Notes under the pieces: generated by a model | The model's input: the letters and a program-made list of their open reading frames with translations, nothing else | Databases searched by the model: none | Told to the model about the DNA's origin: nothing | Assembly: GCA_024692235.1 (NCBI GenBank) | Contig: JAILMW010000021.1 | Location: forward strand, 1-64,000 | Direction: 5' to 3' | Length of the DNA: 64,000 nt | Origin: Saccharofermentans sp. | Lineage (GTDB): Bacteria; Bacillota; Clostridia; Saccharofermentanales; Saccharofermentanaceae | Program-made: the position numbers and the translations under genes | Shown here: positions 15,697 to 24,531 of the stretch, piece after piece | Layout of the letters: each line of letters starts with the position of its first letter | Numbering within the stretch: position 1 is the stretch's first letter

Positions 15697-17229
15697 ATGG
15701 ATTACAGATCAAGAGCAGCACAGAAAACTCTCAAAGGATATTACGACTGGTTCTGGCACGAATATTCAGGTGTGGACAGACAGGCATTATTCAGGTTCTT
15801 TTACGGAGAAGAGATCCCGCCTGATAATATCGATCACACTCTTGATGTAAGAAGAGGAATAGAAGAAGGAATACTTGTCCCTCCGGTGGAGATTCCGCAC
15901 GATGAAGTCATTACGGAACTTAAAAGAGTCTGTAAGAACGTTGATATGAAAGATGTTGTAAACGGCTTCCTCTACAGCCTGTCTACCGGGAAGAATGAGT
16001 ACAGGACTGCTCTTGCAAGTTACCTGTTTGCCAAGGGTATAAGAAGTCATGAGCACAAGTATAAGCACCTTCTGAGATATAGAGGATGCGCTGTATGCGG
16101 CCTTATGACTGATGAGAAGGGTACGGCTCATATAGTGGATTCCCTTAGTACCTGTGTTATGTACTATCCCGATAAATACAATACAGAGCATATACAAAGA
16201 GCAGACTATGCGCTCTTTGATCTTAAGCAGTTTATTAAGTTGCCCAAAGTAAGCTATACCGTGGAAGATGTGGATATCCTCGTGAAGATCCTTAAGCTCG
16301 TCGATGAGCTGGGCCCTGAGAATAAGTACACTGCTTTGCAGAAACTCATTACAAGAGCCAAGTTCTTCAAAGCAAGCGGTAATGAGGTCAATGTTATCTT
16401 AGGCATACTCTCGGTATGCGGTGTGCTTCAGACTCCAAAGTATAAAGGGTATCTTCATGAATATACCGATATCGACGATCGTGACTTTGTAGGTTATGAG
16501 ACTGAGATCTTCTATCCGCTCTTTCACTGGCGCGCCAAGTATGGGGTAGATATAAAGTCTTTGAAGGAAGTCTTTCCTTTGTCTGTGACGCAGGCGTATG
16601 AGGCTGAAAGCAAGGGTATGTCACTTGAAGAAGTATATGCCAAAGGGAAGTATGCCAAGCCTTCCGTAAGCCGAGCAGAAGAGATCTACGGCAACTGGGA
16701 ACATATAATCGAGCTTGATAACAGAAGACGTCACTACTTCGGCCTTTGCGATCTTGATCCTTCCTGGCATAAGGAAGTCAGGTATTCGGTCACGCATAGC
16801 TTATATAAGAGGACTGATGTGTACTTTGAAGGTAATTCGATAAGGAAAGTGATCTATGAGAGTAAGTTCCTCAGGCAGGACGGGTCCTTCGTTGCATCAG
16901 AATATATAGAAAGAGATATGAATGTAGAGACTGATGACAGGTATCTTCTTCTTCCGAAGACTTCAAGGGGCAAGAAGAAACCGTGGACGGCGTCTTTACT
17001 CATGAATACATTATCGTATTATAACGTATCACTTGAGGTGGATCTTACAAGAAGATATATTCGTGCATATAATTTCCGAACTAACGAAGAACTTCAGCTT
17101 CCTCCGTTCACTCTGACAGGTAAGGAGAATCTTTCTTCTTCTATCGAGTTCTACACATATGTTGACGAATATATAAGAGGGATCCCAGCTGATCATGAGA
17201 GCGCGCTTAGAAGATTCAGAGGAGAGTAG
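15697..17229 (+). CDS. Hypothetical protein, 510 aa
   Basis: No family is recognised. The protein is soluble-looking, rich in Lys, Glu and aromatic residues, and has no signal peptide or membrane segment. It includes a short Cys pair (CAVCGLM, about 137-143) and a C-terminal block with EYIERDMNVETDD and LQLPPFTLTG. The ATG at 15697 was chosen over an in-frame TTG at 15682, since GAAGAAC gives a weak binding site ahead of it; the TTG has none. It heads a plus-strand run (15697-20197) of small, mostly uncharacterised genes. Its length and steady codon use argue for a real protein. Confidence 0.6.
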   Translation: MDYRSRAAQKTLKGYYDWFWHEYSGVDRQALFRFFYGEEIPPDNIDHTLDVRRGIEEGILVPPVEIPHDEVITELKRVCKNVDMKDVVNGFLYSLSTGKNEYRTALASYLFAKGIRSHEHKYKHLLRYRGCAVCGLMTDEKGTAHIVDSLSTCVMYYPDKYNTEHIQRADYALFDLKQFIKLPKVSYTVEDVDILVKILKLVDELGPENKYTALQKLITRAKFFKASGNEVNVILGILSVCGVLQTPKYKGYLHEYTDIDDRDFVGYETEIFYPLFHWRAKYGVDIKSLKEVFPLSVTQAYEAESKGMSLEEVYAKGKYAKPSVSRAEEIYGNWEHIIELDNRRRHYFGLCDLDPSWHKEVRYSVTHSLYKRTDVYFEGNSIRKVIYESKFLRQDGSFVASEYIERDMNVETDDRYLLLPKTSRGKKKPWTASLLMNTLSYYNVSLEVDLTRRYIRAYNFRTNEELQLPPFTLTGKENLSSSIEFYTYVDEYIRGIPADHESALRRFRGE

Positions 17230-17255
17230 ACTAAATAAGATATCGAGTGTGTACT

Positions 17256-17747
17256 ATGTGGAATAAGAAGGTAAGAGGTCAGAGAAGACGATTAAAGGCT
17301 CTTATAAGAGCCATAGATGATAAGACCGTATCTTATGAGTCCGATGATACGTATATATGTCTTGATGTCCCGTCATCTCCCTGGGTAGAGATGCCCAAGA
17401 CATACGGTAAGGTCAAGAGCGCATTCTGCCGTGAGTGGATATCAAAGACTGAGAAGCTGATCGGACAGGCGCCCCAAGATGCGGGTTTTTGTAAGGTGGT
17501 AGGGATAATAGTCTATCCCGAATTATGGAACTCACAGATAGTTATCTTTAAGAACGAGGAATACTATAGAAACTTTTGGGATCGTAAAGGTCCTTATCAG
17601 ACATGGATCCCCATCGAAGGCAGATCTTTTGCCGAAGAAAGAGGTATAAGTACGGGCCTTAAAGAGGTAGGATATGAGGAGGTACTGAATGACGAAGACT
17701 TCACTCGAAGATCTTTTATCTGGTGCTATATGGAAGATGATGCCTGA
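17256..17747 (+). CDS. DUF3916-like protein
   Basis: The 163-residue protein begins MWNKKVRGQRRRLKALIRAI, resembling the basic N-terminus of DUF3916 proteins (KxRGxKRRxKxLI). It continues with VDVPSS-like and FCREWISKTEKLI stretches and a C-terminal GYEEVLNDEDF. The function of DUF3916 is unknown. An in-frame GTG exists at 17247. The gene lies 26 bases after the 510-residue gene and 20 before the YjbR-like gene, so it is in the same operon. The family call is from the N-terminal pattern only. Confidence 0.5.
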   Translation: MWNKKVRGQRRRLKALIRAIDDKTVSYESDDTYICLDVPSSPWVEMPKTYGKVKSAFCREWISKTEKLIGQAPQDAGFCKVVGIIVYPELWNSQIVIFKNEEYYRNFWDRKGPYQTWIPIEGRSFAEERGISTGLKEVGYEEVLNDEDFTRRSFIWCYMEDDA

Positions 17748-17767
17748 CAGATCATTGGAGAGATATT

Positions 17768-18511
17768 ATGCGTGACAGGATCGACAGATATATTAATGAG
17801 CAGTACGGAATAGAAGCAGAGTTCCCCTGGGAGCGTGACGATACAAGTGCCGTATACCGCCATAAGGATAACAGGAAGTGGTTTGCACTTATTATGGAAG
17901 TTAGAAGGGATAAGCTGGGTCTTCCCGGAGACGGCGTAGTGTCCGCGATGAACCTGAAGATAGATGATATCAATATGCACGAAATGCTTATTACCGAAGA
18001 CGGTATCTGTCCCGCATATCACATGAATAAGAGAAGCTGGATCACTGTCGTTCTCGACGGTACGGTTCCTGAGGAGCAGGTATTATCTCTTCTTGATATG
18101 AGCTTCTCCGTAACAGCTAAGAAGTACAGGAGAAGAGCAGTACGTGAGCCTAAGGAGTGGATCATTCCGGCTAATCCTAAGTTCTACGATGTGGAAGGTG
18201 CTTTCGAGAAAGAAGATATCATTACCTGGAAGCAGGGTGCGGGGATAATGGCAGGCGATACGGTGTATATGTATGTGGCTGCTCCCGTGTCCGCTATTCT
18301 TTATAAGTGCCGCGTATTGGAGACGGATATCCCGTACGAGTACAGTGATAAGAATCTTAAGATAACCGCTCTCATGAAGATAGAGCTCCTGAAGCGATAT
18401 GAACGTGATGAGTTTACTTTCGCTTATCTTGGCGAAGAGTATGGTATCTATGCTATAAGAGGTCCCAGAGGTATCCCTCATTCTCTTAGCGTGGCTTTGA
18501 ATAAGAAGTAA
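17768..18511 (+). CDS. MmcQ/YjbR-like protein fused to an EVE-like domain
   Basis: The N-terminal half (about 1-115) has the YjbR/MmcQ pattern: PWERDDTSAVYRH, KWFALIMEV, KRSWITVVLDGTVP and LLDMSFSVTA. The second half (about 125-247) has the EVE/PUA-like features: EWIIPANPKFYDV, ITWKQGAGIMAGDTVYMYV and YGIYAIRGPRGIP. YjbR domains bind DNA in some members; EVE domains recognise modified bases such as methylcytosine derivatives. A fused protein suggests a modified-nucleic-acid reader, which is inferred. The gene lies in the operon between the DUF3916-like and phospholipase C-like genes. Confidence 0.7.
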   Translation: MRDRIDRYINEQYGIEAEFPWERDDTSAVYRHKDNRKWFALIMEVRRDKLGLPGDGVVSAMNLKIDDINMHEMLITEDGICPAYHMNKRSWITVVLDGTVPEEQVLSLLDMSFSVTAKKYRRRAVREPKEWIIPANPKFYDVEGAFEKEDIITWKQGAGIMAGDTVYMYVAAPVSAILYKCRVLETDIPYEYSDKNLKITALMKIELLKRYERDEFTFAYLGEEYGIYAIRGPRGIPHSLSVALNKK

Positions 18512-18525
18512 GAGAGAAGCAGTAT

Positions 18526-19182
18526 ATGTCGTTTCAGATGGTACATATGGAGATAGCATACCGCGTGTCGGAGATGCTTGATATCAATGAGGGAAGAGCG
18601 GAGTTTATCCTGGGGTCCGTGCTTCCGGATTCAGTCCACATGAGAGATGATTATTCCATCGAGCAGAAGATAAGGTCGCATCTCTTTGAAGGATGCGGTC
18701 CGTGGGGTGCCCCCGAGGATTACGACAGATGGAACCGTAATATCCGAATGTTTTGGGATGAGTACGGTACTTCGGAAGATCGTATGGTCGCTGCAGGAAT
18801 AGTAGTTCATTGCCTAACTGATGTAAGAAACGATATTGATATATGGAATGGTACAAAGGATCAGTTCGTGCCTCCTGAAGATCCCGGCAGATTTAAGGAG
18901 GATTTCTACAGGGAAGCAAAGGCAGTCGATCAGTGGCTCCATCAGAACAGCGAGCGTACAGAAGAGATAATGTCTCTTCTTGGATCCTCTCCCGAGAAGG
19001 ATATGTTCGGCTCCTATACCCGGGAGGATATACGCAGGATGAAGCATAATCTTCTCAGAGTTCAGTACGATGCCCCGCGTGCTGATATAGAAGGCTTTAA
19101 ATACTACACAAAGGATAAGCTGATGACTTTTCTCGAGGACGTATCACTTAAGGCCTATAAAGCATTTAGTGAAGAGATGTGA
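18526..19182 (+). CDS. Zinc-dependent phospholipase C-like protein
   Basis: The 218-residue protein starts MSFQMVHMEIAYRVSEML with a conserved-looking GSVLPDSVHMRDDY and IRSHLFEG, matching the His/Asp-rich N-terminus of the zinc-dependent phospholipase C/S1-P1 nuclease-like family (HxxIA, PD, and H motifs). The metal ligands are probably from these His and Asp residues. Cytoplasmic members in Clostridia have unknown substrates, and no signal peptide is present, so lipid cleavage outside the cell is unlikely. It precedes the broken kinase gene by 3 bases, in one operon. Confidence 0.6.
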   Translation: MSFQMVHMEIAYRVSEMLDINEGRAEFILGSVLPDSVHMRDDYSIEQKIRSHLFEGCGPWGAPEDYDRWNRNIRMFWDEYGTSEDRMVAAGIVVHCLTDVRNDIDIWNGTKDQFVPPEDPGRFKEDFYREAKAVDQWLHQNSERTEEIMSLLGSSPEKDMFGSYTREDIRRMKHNLLRVQYDAPRADIEGFKYYTKDKLMTFLEDVSLKAYKAFSEEM

Positions 19183-19185
19183 TAT

Positions 19186-19769
19186 ATGGTTTTTGACGGT
19201 TCTGAAAAGCTGATAGGAAGAGGTGCACAGGCTGATGTAGTATCGTACCGGGGATATGCTTATAAGATCTATAAGCCTTCTTATCCTGCGGAATGGATAG
19301 CATTTGAGAAGGATCAGCAGCGTGCGGTCAATAGGGCTGGCGTGAGCAGTATACGTTATTACGATACTGATGACGATCACATAGTGAAGATGGATCTTAT
19401 CGAAGGAGAAACCCTGGAGACCCGCGCCTCCCGAGGGGACCTTACTTGCTTTGATATACTGGCTGATTCCTTCGCTAAGATACATTCAACTGATATTACC
19501 GGTATTCGTATGCCGCGAATTGAAGATACCGCATGTATGAACCTGAGCATTCCCGAGAAGGAAGAAGTCATGCCTATCTTAAGGCGCCTGCCGTCTTCGA
19601 TTATGCAAGGACTTATGTTATATTTGACGAGTTCTCAGTCGAGGGCCTGGAAATATATAAAGCGAAGGTACTGCCACGAATGCGAAATGAGGGGATAGAC
19701 GATGATGATCTGGCGGATGCCGTCAGGGTCTGCTACATATTAAGACAGCATGAGAAAGGACAGGGATGA
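19186..19769 (+). pseudogene. Aminoglycoside phosphotransferase-like gene, broken by an internal deletion
   Basis: The first reading frame (19186-19698) gives the N-lobe of an APH/ChoK-type kinase: LIGRGAQADVVSY, YAYKIYKP (the ATP-site Lys) and VKMDLIEGETLE. From about base 19590 the similarity moves to the +1/-1 frame, where DYARTYVIFDEFSVEG and VLPRMRNEGI belong to the C-terminal end of the same family. The catalytic HGDxxxxN and ID(F/M/W) residues between these are missing: the join falls right after ILRRLP, so about 60 residues were lost with a frameshift. The remnant should be inactive. It lies in an operon with intact neighbours and the reading of 19766 still overlaps it by ATGA. Confidence 0.75.
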
Positions 19770-20197
19770 TGGTAGAAGTCAGGTTTTACGATAAGGTAGA
19801 TGATAGTCTTTTAAAGTTTGCGGTGATCATAACAAAGACAGAGAGCAGATGGGTATTCTGTAAGCATAAGGACAGGGATACATATGAGGTCCCGGGAGGA
19901 CACAGAGAGCCCGGTGAGGTTATAGATGAGACAGCTAGGCGTGAACTCTATGAAGAAACAGGTGCGATAGACTTTTCTATGGTTCCTGTATGTGTGTACT
20001 CTGTAACAGCTCCGGATAACTTCGACGGTGTGGAGACATTCGGTATGCTCTTCTATGCGGATGTATCATCATTTGAACCTGAACTTCACAGCGAGACCGA
20101 ACGAATAGAGATCACCGATGAATTACCTTCCGCCTGGACTTATCCTCTTATCCAGCCTAAGCTCTTAGAGGAAGCAATGCGAAGAGGAATCCTCTGA
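19766..20197 (+). CDS. Nudix hydrolase
   Basis: The 143-residue protein contains a full Nudix box at about residues 45-68: GGHREPG, then ARRELYEETGA, that is GX5EX7REUXEEXGU. It hydrolyses nucleoside diphosphate derivatives; the specific substrate is not readable. The ATG overlaps the stop of the broken kinase gene by four bases, so its translation once relied on that gene and may still do so. It ends the operon; a 115-base gap follows. Confidence 0.88.
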   Translation: MMVEVRFYDKVDDSLLKFAVIITKTESRWVFCKHKDRDTYEVPGGHREPGEVIDETARRELYEETGAIDFSMVPVCVYSVTAPDNFDGVETFGMLFYADVSSFEPELHSETERIEITDELPSAWTYPLIQPKLLEEAMRRGIL

Positions 20198-20312
20198 TAA
20201 TATTCATTCTAATTGATATGTGATAAATAATTGCCGATAAACGATAAAAATATATTGAAAATCGCTTGACGTTGGTGTAGCATCTATTCCATGATATTGG
20301 AGGTGTGCACAC

Positions 20313-21416
20313 ATGATGCGTGATGTGATGTCAATTGTATATGCAGTTATATTTTTTATCCTGTTGCTTGCAGTTCCGGCATTCCTGTCATTATGGAATC
20401 TTGCCAACTGCTTTTTCAAAAAGCCTAAGGGAGAGAAGATATTGGCACCGGTCGGAGTCATCGGCGGTGGTATCATGTATTTTCTTATGCAGAGTAGCTT
20501 TGATTATGGCGGAGACTGGTATGAGCCGATATATTCTTTCCAGACGCACTATTCTCTGTCTCCAAGATATCCTGTCGTATATTTTGCACTATTTCTCGGA
20601 ATAGTAGCATTGTTCGTACTCGTATATGCTAAAGCTGAGACTATGCCGCCTCTTGTATCGGCGATCTGTATCAGTCTTCTAGTGTTATTTAATATCTATC
20701 AGCTCTTCTACATGATCCAGTTGGTCGATCAATTGAACATCCAACATATGTTCCTGTACCTTTACCAGATAAACTTGCTGATACTCTCCGGAAGGATCAT
20801 TCGAGATCACATGAAGCGGACAGTAGAGATGTTCCGAAAGGATGAGACAAAGATCAAGGTGAACAGCTTCTTCTATAAGCTCTTCGGTAAGATGGATACG
20901 TTATCCAAGTATTCCGCTTTCGTATTTGTAGTATTCTTCTTCGTAGTAGCGATACTGGAGATCATATTCGTTATAACGGGTCAGGGGATAGATGCTCCCG
21001 TCAAGACGTTTACTGATACAGCTGACTGGACATTCTCACAGCAGACGCCGCCTCCTCCGCTTGAATATGACGGACATTATCTCTGCACTGTCGCAGCGGG
21101 AGGACATAAAAAGATCGTAAAACCTCTAAGATACGGCACGAGGATAGACCATACGATAATAGTAAACAGGCAGCTTTGCATCGCGAATGCATTCGAAGAT
21201 GTGATAAAGGAGAAGACACCGAGGTTTCACAGGTTCATAAGAGGAGTATATGACAGATACGGTTATCCGGTATCTAATCTCATAACATCTCCCTGGAAGG
21301 CTGATATAGTATATATCCTTATGAAGCCTCTGGAATGGATCTTCCTTCTGTTCTTATATCTTGTTGATAAGCGTCCTGAGAAGAGGATATCAAGGCAATA
21401 TCTATACAGAGGATAA
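20313..21416 (+). CDS. DUF6688-like multi-pass membrane protein
   Basis: The 367-residue protein has four or more membrane segments in its first 220 residues (for example 13-33, 57-70, 86-105 and 195-225) and a conserved soluble C-terminal block: GHYLCTVAAGGHKKIVKP, then RFHRFIRGVYDRYGYP and MKPLEWIFLLFLYLVDKRPE. This block fits the DUF6688 family. Function unknown. GGAGG (20299-20303) is followed by a perfect GTGTGCACAC palindrome (20303-20312) right up to the ATG, which may affect start access. A TTGACG near 20266 could be a -35 box with a weak -10. Confidence 0.6.
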   Translation: MMRDVMSIVYAVIFFILLLAVPAFLSLWNLANCFFKKPKGEKILAPVGVIGGGIMYFLMQSSFDYGGDWYEPIYSFQTHYSLSPRYPVVYFALFLGIVALFVLVYAKAETMPPLVSAICISLLVLFNIYQLFYMIQLVDQLNIQHMFLYLYQINLLILSGRIIRDHMKRTVEMFRKDETKIKVNSFFYKLFGKMDTLSKYSAFVFVVFFFVVAILEIIFVITGQGIDAPVKTFTDTADWTFSQQTPPPPLEYDGHYLCTVAAGGHKKIVKPLRYGTRIDHTIIVNRQLCIANAFEDVIKEKTPRFHRFIRGVYDRYGYPVSNLITSPWKADIVYILMKPLEWIFLLFLYLVDKRPEKRISRQYLYRG

Positions 21417-21478
21417 AGAGTCTGTTCGAAGGCAAGTATCTTCTGCCACTTTTCACTCATTTGCGATCTGTGCAGTGA

Positions 21479-21484
21479 TATAAT
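21479..21484 (+). promoter_or_regulatory. -10 element before the acyl-CoA synthetase
   Basis: TATAAT at 21479-21484 is preceded by TG one base upstream (GTGATATAAT), an extended -10 arrangement. It lies about 37 bases before the ATG at 21521, and no clear -35 is needed in such promoters. It starts the single-gene unit for the synthetase. Confidence 0.5.
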
Positions 21485-21520
21485 TACCCTAAGTTTATAA
21501 AAAGAAGAACAGAGGCCTTT

Positions 21521-23233
21521 ATGGAACAACCTAAATACTACGATACAGTCAAGGAACTTATTACTTCTACGTCTGAGACTTATAAGGATGACATCGCATT
21601 CAGAGTGAAGATAAAGCAGGGTAAGGAACCTGAATATAGGGACTACACTTATGCTGACTTCATGGAGAATGTTAATTCTCTCGGAGCAAACCTTTACGAC
21701 AGCGGCTTCAAGGGCGGAAGGATAGCAATTATCGGACGTAATCAGTATTACTGGGTAGTAACGCATCTGGCATGTCTCTTCGGAGGTATCGTATCTGTTC
21801 CTATAGATAAGGAGCTGCCTTTAGGTGAGATGGAGGATTCCCTTATCAGAGCCGGAGTCGATGCGGTGGTATTCGATGTCAAGAACAAGGAGCAGATCGA
21901 GCAGATAAAGGCCAACGGCAAGACAAAGATCCGCGAGTTCATATGTATGAACGAGAAGTCGGATGAGTATAGATCAATAGAGGATATGGTAGCAGCAGGA
22001 CGCGAGATTCCGGATGCCATTCAGCAGGAGTTTAAGGACTATAAGCCTTCTCCCGAATCCATGGCGATACTTCTCTTTACTTCGGGTACCACATCCAAGT
22101 CCAAGGCGGTAATGCTCTCAAATAAAGGTCTTGCATGCAATGTATCGGATCTTCTGGTATTTGAAGTATTTGATGAGCATTCTACCAATATCGCATTCCT
22201 GCCTTTCCACCATATCCTGGGATCCACGGGAATGTTATTTGTCCTTGCAGACGGTATGCGTACCGTATTCTCGGACGGTATCCGCTACATTAAGCAGAAC
22301 CTTACGGAATACGGCGTTACATTCTTCCTCGGAGTTCCGGCTCTCATAGATAAGATGTATGAGACAGTAGAGAAGGGTGTCGAGAAGCAGGGCAAGACCA
22401 AGACGGTAGAGAGGGCTAAGAAGTTTGCTAATTTCCTTCTTAAGTTCGGTATAGATATAAGGCGTAAGCTCTTCAAAGAGATAATATCTCAGATGGGCGG
22501 ACAGCTTAAGTATATTATCTCAGGCGGAGCTCCATTATCCGCAGCCGTAGCACAAGGTTTTACTGACTTAGGTATCGAGATCTATCAGGGTTACGGTCTT
22601 ACCGAGACTTCTCCCGTATTGGCTGCAGAGAATAAGGGCCATATACGTGCAGGCTCCATAGGAAGACCTCTTCCTTCGGTTCAGGTAGAGTTCAGGGATA
22701 AAGATGAGGACGGTATGGGCGAGCTTTGTGCCAAGGCCCCTAACGTTATGATAGGCTACTACGAGAATGATGAGCTTACTTCCGAAGTCCTTCAGGACGG
22801 CTGGTTCCACACAGGCGACCTGGGATATATGGATAAGGACGGATATATATTCCTTACGGGAAGAAAGAAGGACATGATCGTTCTTAAGAACGGTAAGAAA
22901 GCCTTCCCTGAAGAGATAGAGATACTTCTTAATAAGATCCCTGAGATACAGGATTCCTTTGTATTCGGAGAACCCATCGACGGAGACTGGACAGATCTTC
23001 GTATCGCGGTCCAGGTTCAGTATTCCGCTAAGGAACTGGAGTCTTCTCACGGAGCTCTGACGGAGGATCAGATCCGTGATCTGATCTGGGAGAAGATAAA
23101 GGATGTCAATCAGACCATACCGCACTATAAAAGAGTGACGGATCTGTATCTTACGGAAGAACCTTTCATAAAGACTACCTCGCTTAAGATCAAGCGTAAG
23201 GAGCAGATCAAGAAGGTATTGAAACTTTGTTGA
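21521..23233 (+). CDS. Long-chain acyl-CoA synthetase-like AMP-binding enzyme
   Basis: The 570-residue protein has the adenylate-forming enzyme motifs in order: LLFTSGTTSKSKAVMLS (phosphate loop, about 185-205), YQGYGLTETSPV (about 355-366), WFHTGDLG and GRKKDMIVLKNGKKAFPEEIE near 425-465. It activates a fatty acid or similar carboxylate as acyl-adenylate and then acyl-CoA. ACS-type proteins of this length in Clostridia are usually long-chain or medium-chain enzymes; exact substrate is unknown. AGGCC upstream is weak, but the start fits the family. It is followed by a terminator at 23245. Confidence 0.88.
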   Translation: MEQPKYYDTVKELITSTSETYKDDIAFRVKIKQGKEPEYRDYTYADFMENVNSLGANLYDSGFKGGRIAIIGRNQYYWVVTHLACLFGGIVSVPIDKELPLGEMEDSLIRAGVDAVVFDVKNKEQIEQIKANGKTKIREFICMNEKSDEYRSIEDMVAAGREIPDAIQQEFKDYKPSPESMAILLFTSGTTSKSKAVMLSNKGLACNVSDLLVFEVFDEHSTNIAFLPFHHILGSTGMLFVLADGMRTVFSDGIRYIKQNLTEYGVTFFLGVPALIDKMYETVEKGVEKQGKTKTVERAKKFANFLLKFGIDIRRKLFKEIISQMGGQLKYIISGGAPLSAAVAQGFTDLGIEIYQGYGLTETSPVLAAENKGHIRAGSIGRPLPSVQVEFRDKDEDGMGELCAKAPNVMIGYYENDELTSEVLQDGWFHTGDLGYMDKDGYIFLTGRKKDMIVLKNGKKAFPEEIEILLNKIPEIQDSFVFGEPIDGDWTDLRIAVQVQYSAKELESSHGALTEDQIRDLIWEKIKDVNQTIPHYKRVTDLYLTEEPFIKTTSLKIKRKEQIKKVLKLC

Positions 23234-23244
23234 CTTGATCGATC

Positions 23245-23275
23245 GTGGCCCTCACTTAGCGTGGGGGCACTTTTA
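23245..23275 (+). terminator. Rho-independent terminator after the synthetase gene
   Basis: GTGGCCCTCAC (23245-23255) pairs with GTGGGGGCAC (23261-23270), with one G bulge and one U-G pair, around loop TTAGC; TTTTA follows. It starts 12 bases after the stop codon. Confidence 0.75.
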
Positions 23276-23402
23276 TGCCCGTATATTGCCGTTTTTCTTA
23301 TAATCGGACATAATTGTCAGGTAGGAAATGTCATTTTCTCACTTTGTGACATGGACTTTTATGAGCCGTTAACGGAAGATCGTCTTGAAAGGAGGGGCTT
23401 AC

Positions 23403-23894
23403 GTGATAGACCAGGTGAAGATCGGTAATTTCTTAAGAGAACTTCGCAAGGAAAAAGACAAGACTCAGGAAGAGATAGCCGGTATGTACAATGTATCATC
23501 CAGGAGCGTATCCAGATGGGAGAACGGCATAACGCTGCCCGATCTTGGAACACTTGTTGAACTGGCTGATTATTATGAAGTCGATATCAAGGAACTGATC
23601 GACGGTGAAAGGAAAAGTGAGAATATGGACAATGAGATGAAAGATACTCTTTTGAAGGTTGCAGATTATGCGGACAGGCAGAAGAAACAGGCGATAGTAA
23701 GGGCAGTGATATTCTTTGCGTTGGAGATGGTATGCTGCGGTATTACGATAGGTGCTGCTATCCTGGTATTAAGAAGTAACGGTACTATAAGTGCGGGATT
23801 TGCCGTGATCCCCATGTTTATATCGTTCCTGATGTCTGCGGCGCTGATCATTAATGCCAAGGATTATACAAGCAGGATAAAGAAGGATCGATAA
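23403..23894 (+). CDS. XRE-family regulator with a membrane segment
   Basis: The protein has 163 residues from a GTG with AAAGGAGGGG (23388-23396) 7 bases upstream; an in-frame TTG at 23385 lies inside that binding site and is rejected. The HTH (about 8-60) has EKDKTQEEIAGMYNVSSRSVSRWENG, then a short linker and two membrane segments near 100-120 and 130-150 (AVIFFALEMVCCGITIGAAILV). Such XRE-transmembrane proteins are common in Clostridia as regulators sensing membrane or cell-wall cues. The next gene follows 7 bases later, so both form an operon. Confidence 0.8.
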   Translation: MIDQVKIGNFLRELRKEKDKTQEEIAGMYNVSSRSVSRWENGITLPDLGTLVELADYYEVDIKELIDGERKSENMDNEMKDTLLKVADYADRQKKQAIVRAVIFFALEMVCCGITIGAAILVLRSNGTISAGFAVIPMFISFLMSAALIINAKDYTSRIKKDR

Positions 23895-23901
23895 GAGATA
23901 T

Positions 23902-24531
23902 ATGATGAAGGATATTATCATTGCAGGAGCTTCAAGAAGCGGTAAGTCAACTCTGTCCAGGATGATAAACGACAGATACGGACACTATGTGATAAGTATA
24001 GATAAGCTCGTAGCCGTATTCGGACAGGCCTATCCCGAACTTGATATAAGACTTAACTGGAACAGGGATAAGACTACGGGAAATATTGCGCCGTTTCTCG
24101 GGCACTGTCTTGGTGTGTTCTCATCTTCTGACGGTAAGGGATTATCAGATTACAGCCATGGTGAAGTTCCGGGTAATAAGTTCGTATTAGAAGGCGCTTA
24201 CTATGACTTCGATAAGATATCCCATATCTTAAGAACTTACGGTATTAAAGATATGCGTGACAGATTCTGCCTTATAGGTCTTGTTCAGCGTGAGAAGGAC
24301 GAAGACGCTTTTATACGTGACTTCAGAAAGTACGATACGAAGAAAGACTGGACATATGATCTTTCTGACGAAGAACTTAAGGGTGTGGCAGCAGATATGG
24401 TTGAATTTAATAACGAGATGTACCATAATCTCGCCTCATACGGGTTTAATATATATGATACTTCCGGGGACAGGGAAGCGGTATTTGAATTGATATTATC
24501 AAGATTAGACAGTGAGATGAGTCAGAAGTAG
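23902..24531 (+). CDS. P-loop ATP/GTP-binding protein, kinase-like
   Basis: The 209-residue protein begins MMKDIIIAG followed by the Walker A motif GASRSGKST (9-17) and SRMINDRYGHYVISIDKL, typical of adenylate kinase- or shikimate kinase-like P-loop proteins. A nucleoside or small-molecule kinase role is likely, but the substrate is unknown. A second Met at 23905 could be the true start. It is in the same operon as the XRE regulator and ends before a 420-base gap. Confidence 0.65.
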   Translation: MMKDIIIAGASRSGKSTLSRMINDRYGHYVISIDKLVAVFGQAYPELDIRLNWNRDKTTGNIAPFLGHCLGVFSSSDGKGLSDYSHGEVPGNKFVLEGAYYDFDKISHILRTYGIKDMRDRFCLIGLVQREKDEDAFIRDFRKYDTKKDWTYDLSDEELKGVAADMVEFNNEMYHNLASYGFNIYDTSGDREAVFELILSRLDSEMSQK

